64,000 nt of DNA, taken from contig NC_063168.1 of NCBI RefSeq assembly GCF_023159225.1, forward strand, positions 43,596,562 to 43,660,561, read 5' to 3'. A program made the translations under genes and the position numbers. Positions within the stretch are counted from its first letter, which is position 1. The number at the start of each line of letters is the position of its first letter. Under the pieces are notes generated by a model. It was given only the letters and a program-made list of their open reading frames with translations, had not been told where the DNA came from and made no database searches. The stretch comes from Perognathus longimembris pacificus. Taxonomy: Eukaryota > Chordata > Mammalia > Rodentia > Heteromyidae. Shown here piece by piece: positions 48,260 to 59,630 of the stretch.

Positions 48260-48878
48260 CTGATTATTTTTCTTTCTGTGATATCCATACCTCCATCCTG
48301 CCACCATGCCTTTTTCTTTTCCACACTCTCTGTTCCTTTTCTCTTTCCTTTCACATTCTATGTCCTGTTTTAGGTATCTTAGATTCACAACACGATGACC
48401 CAAATATCAAATAAGAGAAATTGATCTGAACTTAGGAACATTATCCTAGGGCAAGGCACCAGCAATATTCTACCATGTTAATCCTCAAAATACAGATGTG
48501 TAAACCAAGCGAGGAGTCTCTATTTGTTCTCCCATGTTATACAACCTGCTCTAAGATCTTTGTGCAGTACAGCCCTGTATTTAAAATTCAGCAGTGGAAA
48601 CTTGGCCCTGGAATACTTGAAACTTATTTTCATGTGTTCTACTTTTAGCAGCTTCTGTCCCCAGAATATGTATCCAAAGAATGGTGTGCACACTTAAAAA
48701 TTGATGTTAAATGCTTATGCCCATGAATCTGAAGGGGGTATAAATGTATTTCAGAAAAAGAAAGCATATACATTTTATTTAAAGAGTTCTGTAGTTCCAG
48801 TGCCAATGTTTCCAAAGTGTAAAGGTTGCATGGAGATGCTTGCAAATTCGTTGATATGGCATTGTCACATCTGACTTT

Positions 48879-48881
<3 letters not shown>

Positions 48882-48913
<32 letters not shown>

Positions 48914-49104
48914 GCCAGTCCTGGGCCTTGGACTCAGGACCTGAGCACTGTCCCTGGCTTCTTCCTGCTCAAGGCTAGCACTCTGCCACTTGAGCCACAG
49001 CGCCACTTCTGGCCGTTTTCTATATATGTGGTGCTGGGGAATCGAACCTAGGGCCTCGTGTATCCGAGGCAGGCACTCTTGCCACTAGGCTATATCCCCA
49101 GCCC
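48882..49104 (-). mobile_element. IDL-Geo-type SINE, young copy with 16-bp duplication
   Basis: A T30-type reversed tail, then 'ggccagtcctgggccttgga' to 'ctaggctatatccccagcc'. A perfect 16-bp duplication 'cacatctgacttttct' lies at 48866-48881 and 49105-49120. It matches the copies at 879 and 30575 almost base for base. Confidence 0.95.
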
Positions 49105-49120
49105 CACATCTGACTTTTCT

Positions 49121-51739
49121 ATGCATAACATTAACTAGCAATTAGTAATAACTTTATCTAGAGTTCACATGACACCCATAACAATAGGATAGTAGATAAG
49201 ATATCACAGGGAAGCCCAATGACCCACTTGCTTCTTTATGAACTGAGATCTTTCCACTGTCCAGAGTGTAATTTCAGTGTACTCCCAGGTATGGTTTAAT
49301 TACTTTTAAGACTGGAGTTGTGCATGCTTCATTTAACAGCCTTGTCAATGTGGCTCTGAAGGGATTTATAAGGAATCTGACTCAGAAAGAAGAAGAATAA
49401 AAGGCATATGTAAATGACTAGTATGAAATTTGTCTGTGGTTTGCTAGCAACAATAAACTAACGTGTGTGAACATGAATGCAGCTTTCAGATTTTTGTATC
49501 CATTGTACTTATGCCTGCACTGCTCCTATGACTCCCTTTGTTTCTGTGTTCCAACAACACACTGTTAATAACAGACTATGTGTTTAAAAGCTTTGTTGAT
49601 GTTTATAGCAAAAAGCAATTTTTGACCTTGCATTTCATTTGATGCTTTAGGAAATAGCCCTGTACAAACTGCTTCCTGTTTGGATAGCACTTTGGAGAAG
49701 ATACATGAATATACATCTTTGTAAATACATAGATTATGGATGAGCTTGTAATTTTTTGTCTTCCTTTTGACAAGTATTTCAAGGAAGACCTTTGTTTTAT
49801 TAACCTATATATACTAAGCACCAACCACACTGTATTGTGAAAAATGGACTTGGAAAATAAGTGGACTTCAAATAAACATTCTGTGTTACCTACTCCAGAA
49901 TTTTCTGATTCCATGCATATTTGTAGATTATAAACATAGTACATATACTGAAACAAAGGCAATTTTAAAATTCATTTCTTAAGTATTCTGAATATTATAT
50001 CTGTATTTATTTAAGAAAAACAGATATGCATATTATATATAGGAATCAAACTTTCCTATTTCAATTTATGTTATGTACATTCTTCAAATAAGAGCAAACA
50101 GGAAGACTGGAGTTGTGGCTCAAACTGCAGAGCTCCTGCCTAACAATGCAATCAAACCAAACAGAATTTAAGCAGCCAGACAGGAAGATACAATAGTTCT
50201 TACCCCTCACTTGGAAAACAGATGGTCACAAAGAAATTCTCCCAGGTTACAGACTATCAGATTTGAAATGCTGTTCCAGACATCTAGTAGAAAGTATGCT
50301 CACTTTGAGGTTAAGGTGGTTTACTGAGGAAGAGAGAAGAGACAATGTTAATGATCCCTTTTTAGGAGGAATATTTTAGCACTTGCATTGTTTCGGATTG
50401 CAACATATTCTAAGGGGGGGGACAATTTTCTGGCTTTTCATTGTTCTTAAAGATTGACTAATGAAGTACCTCTTTTAAAACTTTTTTTCAAGTTTTCTTT
50501 TTCTTTCTTTTTTTGAACTTTCCTTTAAACAGCTTAACAAAGAGGTGTCTATTCAACATGCCAATTTATGAGTACATTGCACCGTGATCAGTGTCACCCC
50601 TTCTATCGTCCTCTTCTCTCACTTCTGCCAACCCCGATCTGTCCTTTAAGTTACCTGGCTCCATTTCCACACGTGTACACTGTGGGTATGGATGGGTGTT
50701 CCCTGTTCCCTCTCCTTTAGGCTCCATTTCCCCCAAACAAAACATGAAGCACCACTTGTACCTGGACCTTTTGTTGACCTCTCCCATTTCCTGGCTGTAG
50801 TGAGCCATATAGTACTACCACTTACTTTAGAATTTGAAAAGTAGTTGATCCCTTTGGTGAGTTTGGAATTGTCATTTTTCAAATAGTCTGACTCTTTATT
50901 AGGAAGAATTAACAAAAATCTCACAGAACACAAGCGGATCCATGGCAGATCTTGTCCACACAAGTGATTCTTAGCAGGCCCTTTTAGAAAAGTTTTGCAT
51001 GAGTATGGTCAGTACATATTGGTTATTGCTGAAAACAAGACAGAAGCCCTGGAAACATTTTGAGAAGAGGTTGATGTTCTTAAGCATCAAAAAAAATCTG
51101 ATACTTTCATGGTCAAATTAAAATGGGACCTGAGTATAAAGAATTAAAGGAGTTAAAAAAGAGATTAGGGGACATGCTGACACAACACTAATTGGGTATG
51201 AAGATGAAAATGAAGTTGGGGGGGGAGGGAGTGAATTCCTTAAGAAAGACAAATCTCCACAAAGCCTAAGAAATGTCAGAGGAATTGATTCTTGCTGTGA
51301 GGTTTATTTAAAAATACAATATATTTAAGTAGGTCATGCTTCCGAATTGCTAATAACAGCATTAGTTACTGTTCTTTTACATTATTTCTGAGATGAATAG
51401 AAAGGTGTAGGTAACATTCATTTATCTACTTTGCCATGTGTCATACAAGCTGATGAGAGAGAATATGATATACAAAATTGTAGGTGCAAAGGAAATCCTC
51501 CTTTTATACCATCCACACTCTAGCATTCTTCCTCAGCAATCATATTTTGTAGTTATTCCACTTTGTGGATTTATATCTTTAGCAAGTTTGGCTCCCAATG
51601 TGTTTATCTTTGTTATCTATCTGAGAGTGATAACCAAAGATTAGATCAAATTTTAACCACTCATTTTTCTGATTTTCTTTTCTTCCTCTCTACAAAGATA
51701 GTAAATTTGGATAATATTTTTACACCTCTATTTCTTTCT
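49121..51739. other. Intron stretch with one short SINE trace
   Basis: 50103-50150 ('gactggagttgtggctcaaa', 'agagctcctgcctaacaat') is a SINE fragment. 50575-50820 is less AT-rich, with overlapping open frames on both strands but no recognisable product. A G8 run sits at 50415. Confidence 0.45.
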
Positions 51740-51945
51740 TGGTATGTAGTAGTAGAGATCGGACCCAGAACTTCACACTTGCTCTGTGTTTTGAACTATG
51801 TCCCTATCCCTTTTGCTAATATTTTGTTTTTTAAGTAGAATCTCATTAACTTTGCTCATGATAGCATTAAACCTATCATCCTTCTGTCTCAGCCTCCCAA
51901 GTAGCTAACATTATAGGCTTATATCACCACATTTGGCAGAATCTC
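51740..51945 (-). mobile_element. Older ID/B1-type composite SINE
   Basis: 'gagatcggacccagaacttc' (ID-like) and 'tgtctcagcctcccaagtag' (B1-like) in reverse order and orientation. Confidence 0.6.
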
Positions 51946-52737
51946 AATTTCTGATTTAAGACACTGTCTCTTAAGTATCTACATTGGTTAGATGAAGATA
52001 TTTGCTCCACTACCTAGTCCTCAAGCTTTCCTCTCCTTTTTCACATGTCACTGTCTCATTGTATTTCCTGTCTGACAATCAAATTTACCATATTTTGCCT
52101 ATGAAGATTCTAAAGTATAAAAGCAATAAGTAGCATTCATACCACAGTCACTGTATCAATATGGCCCAAGCCAGTCTGAGTTACACTTTAACTTTCTTTC
52201 TTATGGGTTCAATATCCTATTACCTAGCCCACTCAACGGCAAATTTCTCCAGAATCAATGTCAAATGAATTCCTTTCCTACCAATTGCTTAAAATCATGC
52301 CATTTTATTCCTTTCTTATTTGGGTCACACTTGTCTTCCTAGTTTTATTTTCTCAAGACATTCTCAAACTTGTTCTAGCACTGCTTTGCTTACCTTGACC
52401 TTAATTGTCAATTCCATGTTCAATCCTTTCAAACTTGCACTTCTTCCCTCATATTTCCCATTGATATTTGGTTCTGGAGCACAAGTCTGAACCCATCACA
52501 ATGTGAGAGGAAATCCCAGCCAAGTGGAGAGTGGCCCCAATGTGGCCCCCATGGGTACAGTGATGCATGGTACTTTGAAGCCAGTATACCTGGGGCAGAC
52601 ACCAACAAGATAGAAAGAAGAGAACATCATAATAAGAGCTGCACAGTTTTCTTGAGAATTCTTTTTCCTTTAATAAAGAGCTGTATGAATTGTAGATTTT
52701 CTTTTTGCTCTAGCAAGTGAAAGCTATTCCGGTCTAC
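51946..52737. other. Intron stretch with no assigned feature
   Basis: 52440-52560 is somewhat less AT-rich ('gagtggccccaatgtggccc') and unassigned. The rest shows nothing. Confidence 0.45.
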
Positions 52738-52925
52738 ATATATTTTATGGAGTTATATTATCTTTTCCTGTGTAATTAATTACTCTCAAATTTTACTGCT
52801 TAAAAGAGCAAACCTTTTTTGGCTCACTGTTTCTGTGAGTCATGTAAATGAGTGCCCTTGACTTACAAAACCTCTTATAAGGCTGAAGTCAAGCTATTGT
52901 CCAGACCTATACTCTCAATTGAAGG
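52738..52925 (+). repeat. Ancient interspersed-repeat relic
   Basis: 'ttactgcttaaaagagcaaa' and 'ctcttataaggctgaagtca' are related to the unnamed family at 29139 and 58665. Confidence 0.4.
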
Positions 52926-52987
52926 AGTCTGTGTATGTATGTTGGGGAGTGGAGAGGAACAGAAGGGGGGGAGGGGAAGAGAAGACA

Positions 52988-53137
52988 GGGAAGGAAGGAA
53001 GGAAGGAAGGAAGGAAGGAAGGAAGGAAGGAAGGAAGGAAGGAAGGAAGGAAGGAAGGAAGGAAGGAAGGAAGGGAAGGGAAGGGAGGGGAGAGAGAGGG
53101 GGCAGAGAGAAGGGAGGGAGGAAGGAAGAGAAAAAAA
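52988..53137 (+). repeat. (AAGG)n purine array
   Basis: About 20 AAGG/GGAA units, then GGGA and GAGAGA mixtures: almost pure purine on the + strand. The frames of Lys/Glu/Gly/Arg, and the reverse Pro/Ser frames, are artefacts. Confidence 0.97.
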
Positions 53138-53189
53138 GACAGCCTTACACCCATCACTCATTGGCATAACTGCAAGTAGGTCTTGTTTT

Positions 53190-53600
53190 GGCGTCCTATT
53201 TTGTCTCCCTCACCCTGGCCGACAGTTTGCAGTGAGGTGATCTGGTGGTGGTAGCCGTAGTATACCCCAAGTGGAAGCCATCGTCTAATTTCAGAAGCAA
53301 TATGCCTTAGTGGCTGCTGTTTATCAACCTCACAACTCAAGGTCAGGACATTGTACAGGACAAGCCAGAAGCTAAGGACCACTGGACACCAATTTATAGG
53401 CCCTCACAATGTCACAGTGACAGAGATTCATCCTGGTATGATTTTTATGTACATTAAAGGTTAATCTATATGTAGGTCTTCTCCAGATGGAGTCTCGCTG
53501 TCCGAATGTCTCCAGGTATTCCGCGGCATCATATTGCATATCAAGCTTCTTTCTACTTCTTTCATTTATTAATTCTCTTTTGTCCACTTAGGTCTTCCAC
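53190..53600. other. Unassigned block with several CpGs
   Basis: This 400-nt block follows the purine array and has at least seven CpGs ('ggcgtcc', 'ggccgac', 'agccgta', 'catcgtc', 'ctcgctgtccg', 'tccgcggc'), against very few in its surroundings. A 71-codon minus-strand frame at 53372-53587 ends (by coding direction) within it, but I recognise no product. It could be an unrecognised LTR/retroposon or a conserved element. Confidence 0.4.
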
Positions 53601-55010
53601 CAGAGTATGGATATCTCTTGATTTTGCTAAGTGATGTTTTCTTTCAACTATTTACAAATCCTTTTAGCTTTTAGTTATGTGGAATCTTAGGAAAGAAAGA
53701 CAACACAAAAACTACCTAGCTTCTCCAAACTTGAACTGCACATTAAGATTACCAATAGGACTGGAGGAATTTAGGTCACTTAGTAATGGTAATTTCTATG
53801 CTACTAAAGTCATTGTTCAGAAAAGAATGCAGATCCACATTTCAAATAGTTTATCTTCAAACTAAATTACAGATGTGAAGTCTTCTTTATGCCTACAATT
53901 AATCTAGTTTTCAGCTTTTAGCAGATCCCGAAAAATGAAGAAAATTGAAGAAAGCATGGCCTTTCTGAATTCTGAGCCTTCTATTTTGCCCCTTTCGATT
54001 AGCCAGCTGAAATAGTTTCAACTTGCTCGAGTATTTTTGGTATTGCAATTTGTACAACACCAGTGAATTGAATCTTTTAAACATCCCAGTTTTGCAAAGT
54101 TTAGCAATAATCATTTGGACTCAAAAGGCAATCACATAACCTCTAAGTGACTCTGAGCTTGATAAGGGCTGCGTTATTCTGCATTATTTTGTGTCATTCA
54201 CTTCTAATGGCTGGAAGTCGATGATGTGGTGAGCCAGTACAATGGCCTTAAGTCTCCCTAATGTTTTACATTTAATGAAATCTTAGAAGGAGATTAGTCT
54301 TATAACTTCTTAACTCTCTATTCATGAATGAAGAAAATCCAAAGTGAAAATCACAGAATACTTTTGTGTTGGTTTCCCATCTCAATTTGTTCCAGAGAGT
54401 CAGGAAAAGAAATATTGTGGAAACATAGCAGTAGACAAAAGAGAGTCTTTGTTTTTAGCCATATCTAACATTCCAGCTTTTTTATATTTTTACATCACAA
54501 ATTTTGTATTAATTTTGATGACAGACAATAAGAGAAAAATTACTGCTAGATTTGCTAAAAAAAAAACACAACAGACAGTAACATAATATCTAGCAAATGG
54601 AGAGAAAATATTTACATTCAAATATACCTAAGCCTAACTGCAAAGAAAGAAAAACAGAGAAAGAGAAAATTTAAAATGATATTGTAATTTCACTTTTTAG
54701 TAGCTATGATTTTAGATAAAAAACATTGCATACATGTCTGTCAAAATTTGAAAATTTTGCATTAATAACTGGAATATAATTATTTCCATTATGTCCACTA
54801 TTCTCTGAAGACAGTTTGTGAGCTAAAGGCTATACCAGCCATTGCTTCTGGGTATATATAGTACCTAGCATAGTTAATTTGTTTAGCAGATACAGGTGCT
54901 AAGTCCTATAGTTAATTCTCTCCTTTTCCCCCTGGAGAGGGGATCGTCAGTAAACAATGTCGATAGCATCAGTGGTCATGTTGTTCACAGATCATTTCCA
55001 CTGCAGGGTA
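53601..55010. other. Intron stretch with no assigned feature
   Basis: AT-rich; nothing recognised. Confidence 0.5.
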
Positions 55011-55014
55011 GAAA

Positions 55015-55490
55015 AGTCAGTAATCAAACTGATGTACAGAGAGGTTAAAGTTTCATACGTTAGGCATTGGATACATTTCTTGTACTGTTTGTTACCACGT
55101 CCCTCATACCCCCCTCCCTCTTCCCCCTTTCCCTTTCCCCCCATGAAGTGTTCAGTTCACTTACACCAAACAGTTTTGCAAGTATTCCTTTTGTAGTTGT
55201 TTGCCTTTTTTTACCCTGTGTCTCTCAATTTTGGTATTCCCTTTCAATTTCCTAGTTCTAATACCAGTATACACGGTTTCCAATATACTCAGATAAGATT
55301 ACAGAGATAGTGTAGGTACAACCACAGGAAGGTGATACAAGAACATCATCAATAATAGAAGCTACAGATACACATAGGACGTTGAAATAATTACAACTGT
55401 GATATAACACTTGTTTCCATAACATGGAGTGCATTTCACTTAGCATCTGTCTATTTTTGTAAGGACTCAAGTTTGTATGGGACCATGCTA
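55015..55490 (-). mobile_element. L1 3'-UTR fragment, minus orientation, longest copy
   Basis: It runs from the reversed 3' terminus ('atcaaactgatgtacagaga') to 'catttcacttagcatctgtc'. It aligns in reverse complement with 1-450 over nearly its full length. Confidence 0.75.
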
Positions 55491-55859
55491 ACCATCTTGC
55501 TTAACATTAATTGGCTGCTCAAGTCTTTGTCTTCCAAGTCTAGTCAGACTTGATGTAACCTATAAACTTTGGGGAAACAGTTTCATGCATGGCATAGTAT
55601 GAACTTGATGCCAACTTAAGCTTTCCTCCAACTGGGAGTTTAGTGCATAAAACATTGTTACATCTTGAGTTATTGCTAACTCATAAAAGTCCACTTTCTC
55701 TCTCATGAACATCATCAGAGTGTCAAATATGTAGACCTTATACTCTTCCTAGTGATTGAAATAAAGATACTGGATCTAAGGAATGCCATTTTAGCACCTT
55801 GCTAGAAAATGGAGAGTTTCTGAGAATTCTACAGGTGATAGAGGACATTGTTTGGATTG

Positions 55860-56445
55860 TAGATATGTCCTGAGTTGTTCATCTCTGGGAAAGTCATGCT
55901 TCCCCTAGATAATTGGGGTCCTGATGGCCCCTGATTGTCCCCCTGTCCATTGGTTTTGCCTATAACACTTTTATTAGGAATAAGTATCCCAGTCTAGTTT
56001 GCTCTGCCTATTTATAACAGTTTCATTGGGAATAAGTATCCTCATCTAGCTTGCTTTGTTTTATGTTTAACACATTTGTTGGGCTTGGGTGCCCCACAAG
56101 AACATGTGGATTTTGTCTCTAAAAGCTTTGTTCAAAGCCAGGCACTGGTGGCTCAAGCCTGTAATCCTAGCTTATCTCCAATTAACCACAAGAAAACAGG
56201 AAGTGACAATGGGGCTCAAGTGGTAGAGCACTACCCTTGAACTGAAGAGCTCTGGGACAGTTCACAGACCCAGAGTTCAAGCCCCAAGACCAAAAATACT
56301 TTGTTTGTTCAAGCTCTGCTTGGGACTACAGGTCTTTGAGACATGAGTCCACCTGCAGATGCCTGCTCTTCAATAAAGACTACTAATTTGACCTCCTAAA
56401 ATGTGGCTTCCTGTTTTCTTGTCATGGAGTTACTGTCCAGCATAA
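55860..56445 (+). mobile_element. LTR-like element with nested SINE and internal tandem duplication
   Basis: A candidate TG start near 55866, an internal duplicated segment (about 55955-56058, units sharing 'ggaataagtatc'), a polyadenylation signal AATAAA at 56372-56377, and a further 60-70 nt to a CA end near 56440 suggest a solo LTR. A SINE sits inside at 56136-56293. I could not find a clean flanking duplication, so borders and class are tentative. Confidence 0.45.
56136..56293 (+). mobile_element. Composite 7SL/B1-Geo SINE with internal deletion
   Basis: 'gccaggcactggtggctcaa', 'gcctgtaatcctagc' jumps straight to 'ttatctccaattaaccac', then the right monomer. It lacks the middle of the left part. 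Confidence 0.8.
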
Positions 56446-57119
56446 TAAAGACTGGATCTTGTCATAGTGAAATAGATTTTCTATCATTTTCAATATTCTC
56501 CAGAGGAAATTCAAATTGAATGGAAGTTTTTAAAGACTATATAGAATTCTTTTTAATACCATCTGTCACCAATAATAATATATTCTTTTTTTTCAGAATC
56601 AGGTAAGGACATCATACCCATTTTTTTAATGAATCAATATGTTTTTTAAAAGAGCCAGGGCATTCATTTGTAACTAGTGAGTATGGGACATATGCTCTTC
56701 AATAATTCTTAGTGCATGGTAAGGGCTACAAACTAGATGTAGCATCTTACATCGATTTCCATGCATCTCAATACTTCTCACAAAAGCAACTGAATTTCCA
56801 TACAACCTCCAAATACTGCAGACATGAAGAGTTTTTGAGACACAATTATAGCACTGAACAGTCTTTGGTACATTTTATATGATACATTTGGCTGAGAAAA
56901 ATTGCCTAGCTCTTCCTCATGCATTGATATTTGCTAAGTACACAATTGAATGTAGAGAGGAGCAAACAGCCACTGACAAAAGGGAAATTGACAAAATGAT
57001 ATTTGTTCATTGTTTTCAATGTTATTGAGCTAAGAAGCTTCTAAATATCCCGTATTTTGTGAATGCCTAAATGACTGTATTTTAATATATAAATATGTAA
57101 CTTAAAGGTTACGCGAATC
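56446..57119. other. Intron stretch with no assigned feature
   Basis: AT-rich; nothing recognised. Confidence 0.5.
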
Positions 57120-57286
57120 AGCTAGGAGTTGGAGGCTCACATCTGTAATCTTAGCTACCCAGGAGGCTGAGATCTGAGGTTCAATGTTCAAAGCCAGCTC
57201 GGGAAGGAAAGGCACTGAGACTCTTATCTCCAATGAACCACAGAAAAACAGAAGTGGCACTGTGGCTCAAGTGGTAGAGCAGTACT
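57120..57286 (+). mobile_element. Composite 7SL/B1-Geo SINE, 3'-truncated
   Basis: 'ggctcacatctgtaatctta', 'caggaggctgagatctgagg' and 'gtggcactgtggctcaagtg', stopping in the right monomer at 'agagcagtact'. Confidence 0.8.
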
Positions 57287-58664
57287 TTATGTGTTAGTTT
57301 GTATGCTACTTTTGAAAGAGACTATCTGATCAGATGCATGGAAATAGTTGTAAGACTCCAATATTATTATGTCAAAAGTCACTTACCTCATGTTCACTGA
57401 CTGTTGAAATAATATAGATTTAAAAGGTTTCAACCATAATCTACAGTAAAGCATATGCCCTAACTAGTTTCTGTTAATCAAATCTGTATCTCAAGTTGCA
57501 CATTACTTGTGAATATTATTTTTAAATTGTATTGCACAAAGTTGCACAGGCAGGGAAGACTTTATGCAAAACTATTACAACAGACTGGTAACAGACAGAC
57601 TGGTAACTCATCTCTGCTGAAACTAAGAAGACCTGGGACTGAGGTGGAGGATGTGGAATCAGGTCAACTATGTGAGTTGTATGGCTTTGCATCGAGAGAA
57701 AGTAAACTTTCTCATGCCTTTAGGATAGATGATAATTTTTTGTACCCCCCCCCCACTACCTAAAAAAAAAAATTTAGGTCACTTAAGATCAGCTCCTATC
57801 TTCCCACAGATTAAAGCACTGTCTTTCTTGATAATTACATTTCAAAGGGATGGCTTCCAGGTCCTTGACAAAGACACTCCTGGGTCATAAAACTGTCAAG
57901 GGGCTTTTAAGGAGATTTGTGTACATTTCAGAAGAGGCAGAGAGAGAATTTGTAATTACAAGTTTTCCAAAATGGATCTCATATGACATGGGAGGTCAGG
58001 ACCTATAGTCAGGAAGCAAGGTTATCTGTGAAATATAGTCAGGCTGATGGAAACATTCAGGCTGTTTTGGTCACTCTTTAATTATTCCAGCTTCTTTCTC
58101 CTCCAAAATCCTTTTCTCTCTATACCACTCAAAATCTAGTTATCTAGACTTGCTCAATGCCAGCTTGTCCATGACTGTTTTGAGCATTTGTGGTATGGTG
58201 CTGAGCACTTTGGTTTTTTTGTATCTTACTACTTCTTTTTCTAACAAGGACAATGAGAAACAAGATGAGGTTAATGTAATACTTTTGCAAACTTCAACTG
58301 TGATCCTTTGAAAAATGTACCACCATTCTTATACTCAAAGTAATCTACTGAATTTAAACAAAATCATGATATAGAAGCTTTCCTTGTGAAACTGGAGATG
58401 CTGTTAGTAAATGTGGTAGACTTACTTGTGTTTCATTCCAAACTTCACCTATGGAAACCCAGTTCCCAAACTGATGGAGTTGAGAGGGAAGGCCTTGGTG
58501 AGATGATTATGTGAAGACCTTTTTATAATGCTGTAGGGTAGATATTTTTTTCTTAGTGGGTCCACCTGAAGATGATCCTTGTGGCTTATGAAGGCTAAAG
58601 CTAAGAAATTAATTCTCTCAAATCACAGGATTATCAAGTTAATATGTGAGCCGATCACTCTATG
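57287..58664. other. Intron stretch with no assigned feature
   Basis: Contains a C9/A11 pair of homopolymers at 57747-57772. Otherwise nothing recognised. Confidence 0.5.
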
Positions 58665-59275
58665 GTTGTCATATCTTATTGAACTGCTATGACAAATTGC
58701 CTTAGATAAAGTGGCTTAAAAGAAAAATTAGCAAGATGTGATGGTACACACCTGTGATTCCAACTTCTTGTGAGGTAGAGTCAAGATGGCAAGTCCAAGC
58801 CTGGAAAATTTAGCAAGGCCTTTTCTCAAAAACAAAGTATAAGCAGAAATATCTGACTGCAGTTAAAATGATAGGACACTTGTATTGCCTAAGCACATCC
58901 CCAGGTTTAATCCCCCCAGGGAGGAAGTAAAGAAAAGGAAAAATCAATTGCCTCCCAGTTCTCTTAGTTCTACAGCATTTAAAGTCTAAGATCAAAGTTC
59001 TGGCAAAATGTGTTTCTTTCTAAGATCCTCAGATTGACTTGTAGACACCCACTATTTTGCTGTATGTTCATTTGTGCTTTGGTATCTACACCAGGAAGGA
59101 AGGAGGAAAAGGGGGCAGGGGATACATACTTTTTCCTTAGGGAATTAGGACTCCACTCTCATAATCTCATTTAACTTTGATTACCTCCTAATGATACTGT
59201 CTCCAAATACAATCACATAGCAAATTAGGGTTTAAAATATGAATTCTGAGGGATGAAGTTTAAAAACAACTGCCT
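58665..59275 (+). repeat. Ancient interspersed-repeat relic interrupted by a B1-type SINE
   Basis: 'gaactgctatgacaaattgc', then 'cttagataaagtggcttaaa', resumes after the SINE with 'cctcccagttctcttagttc' and ends 'ctccaaatacaatcacatag'. Confidence 0.5.
58726..58935 (+). mobile_element. B1-like SINE with tRNA-like 3' part
   Basis: 'gcaagatgtgatggtacaca', 'gtgaggtagagtcaagatgg', then 'cctaagcacatccccaggtt'. It resembles a decayed B1-plus-ID composite. Confidence 0.6.
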
Positions 59276-59309
59276 CCTTCTTCATTGGGGCAGATGAAAT
59301 AGAATATTA

Positions 59310-59630
59310 AGAATCAGATGGCTTATAGATAACAGGAATTTGTTCCTCACATTTCTGAAGATTAAGAATTCCAAGGTTGAGGTGTCAGCAGATTGGTTAT
59401 CAGTTTCCTGGTAGGTATAGATCTTTCCACTGTTTTCACATGGTAAAAGGAAAGAGTCCTGGTCCTCTTAGCACCTTATAGGGTGCTAAGCGAGTACATT
59501 AATCCCATTCACTGGAGCTCTACTTTCTTCACCTTGGAAAGGTCCTACTTCATAATTAAAGGATTGGGCTTCTCCTGATGAATTTTCGAGGGACACCAGA
59601 GTCCAACTATAACATTGGCTAGTAGGCCCT
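59310..59630 (+). repeat. Second copy of the ancient relic family
   Basis: 'gataacaggaatttgttcct', 'ggttgaggtgtcagcagatt' and 'catggtaaaaggaaagagtc', right after the copy ending at 59275, in the same orientation. Confidence 0.5.

Noticed and set aside
52852..53240. Several overlapping Lys/Glu/Gly/Arg frames
   Set aside because: They are products of the AAGG array.
53372..53587. 71-codon minus-strand frame in the CpG-bearing block as a real gene
   Set aside because: It has no recognisable domain, no splice context and a short length. Kept only as a question about the block's origin.
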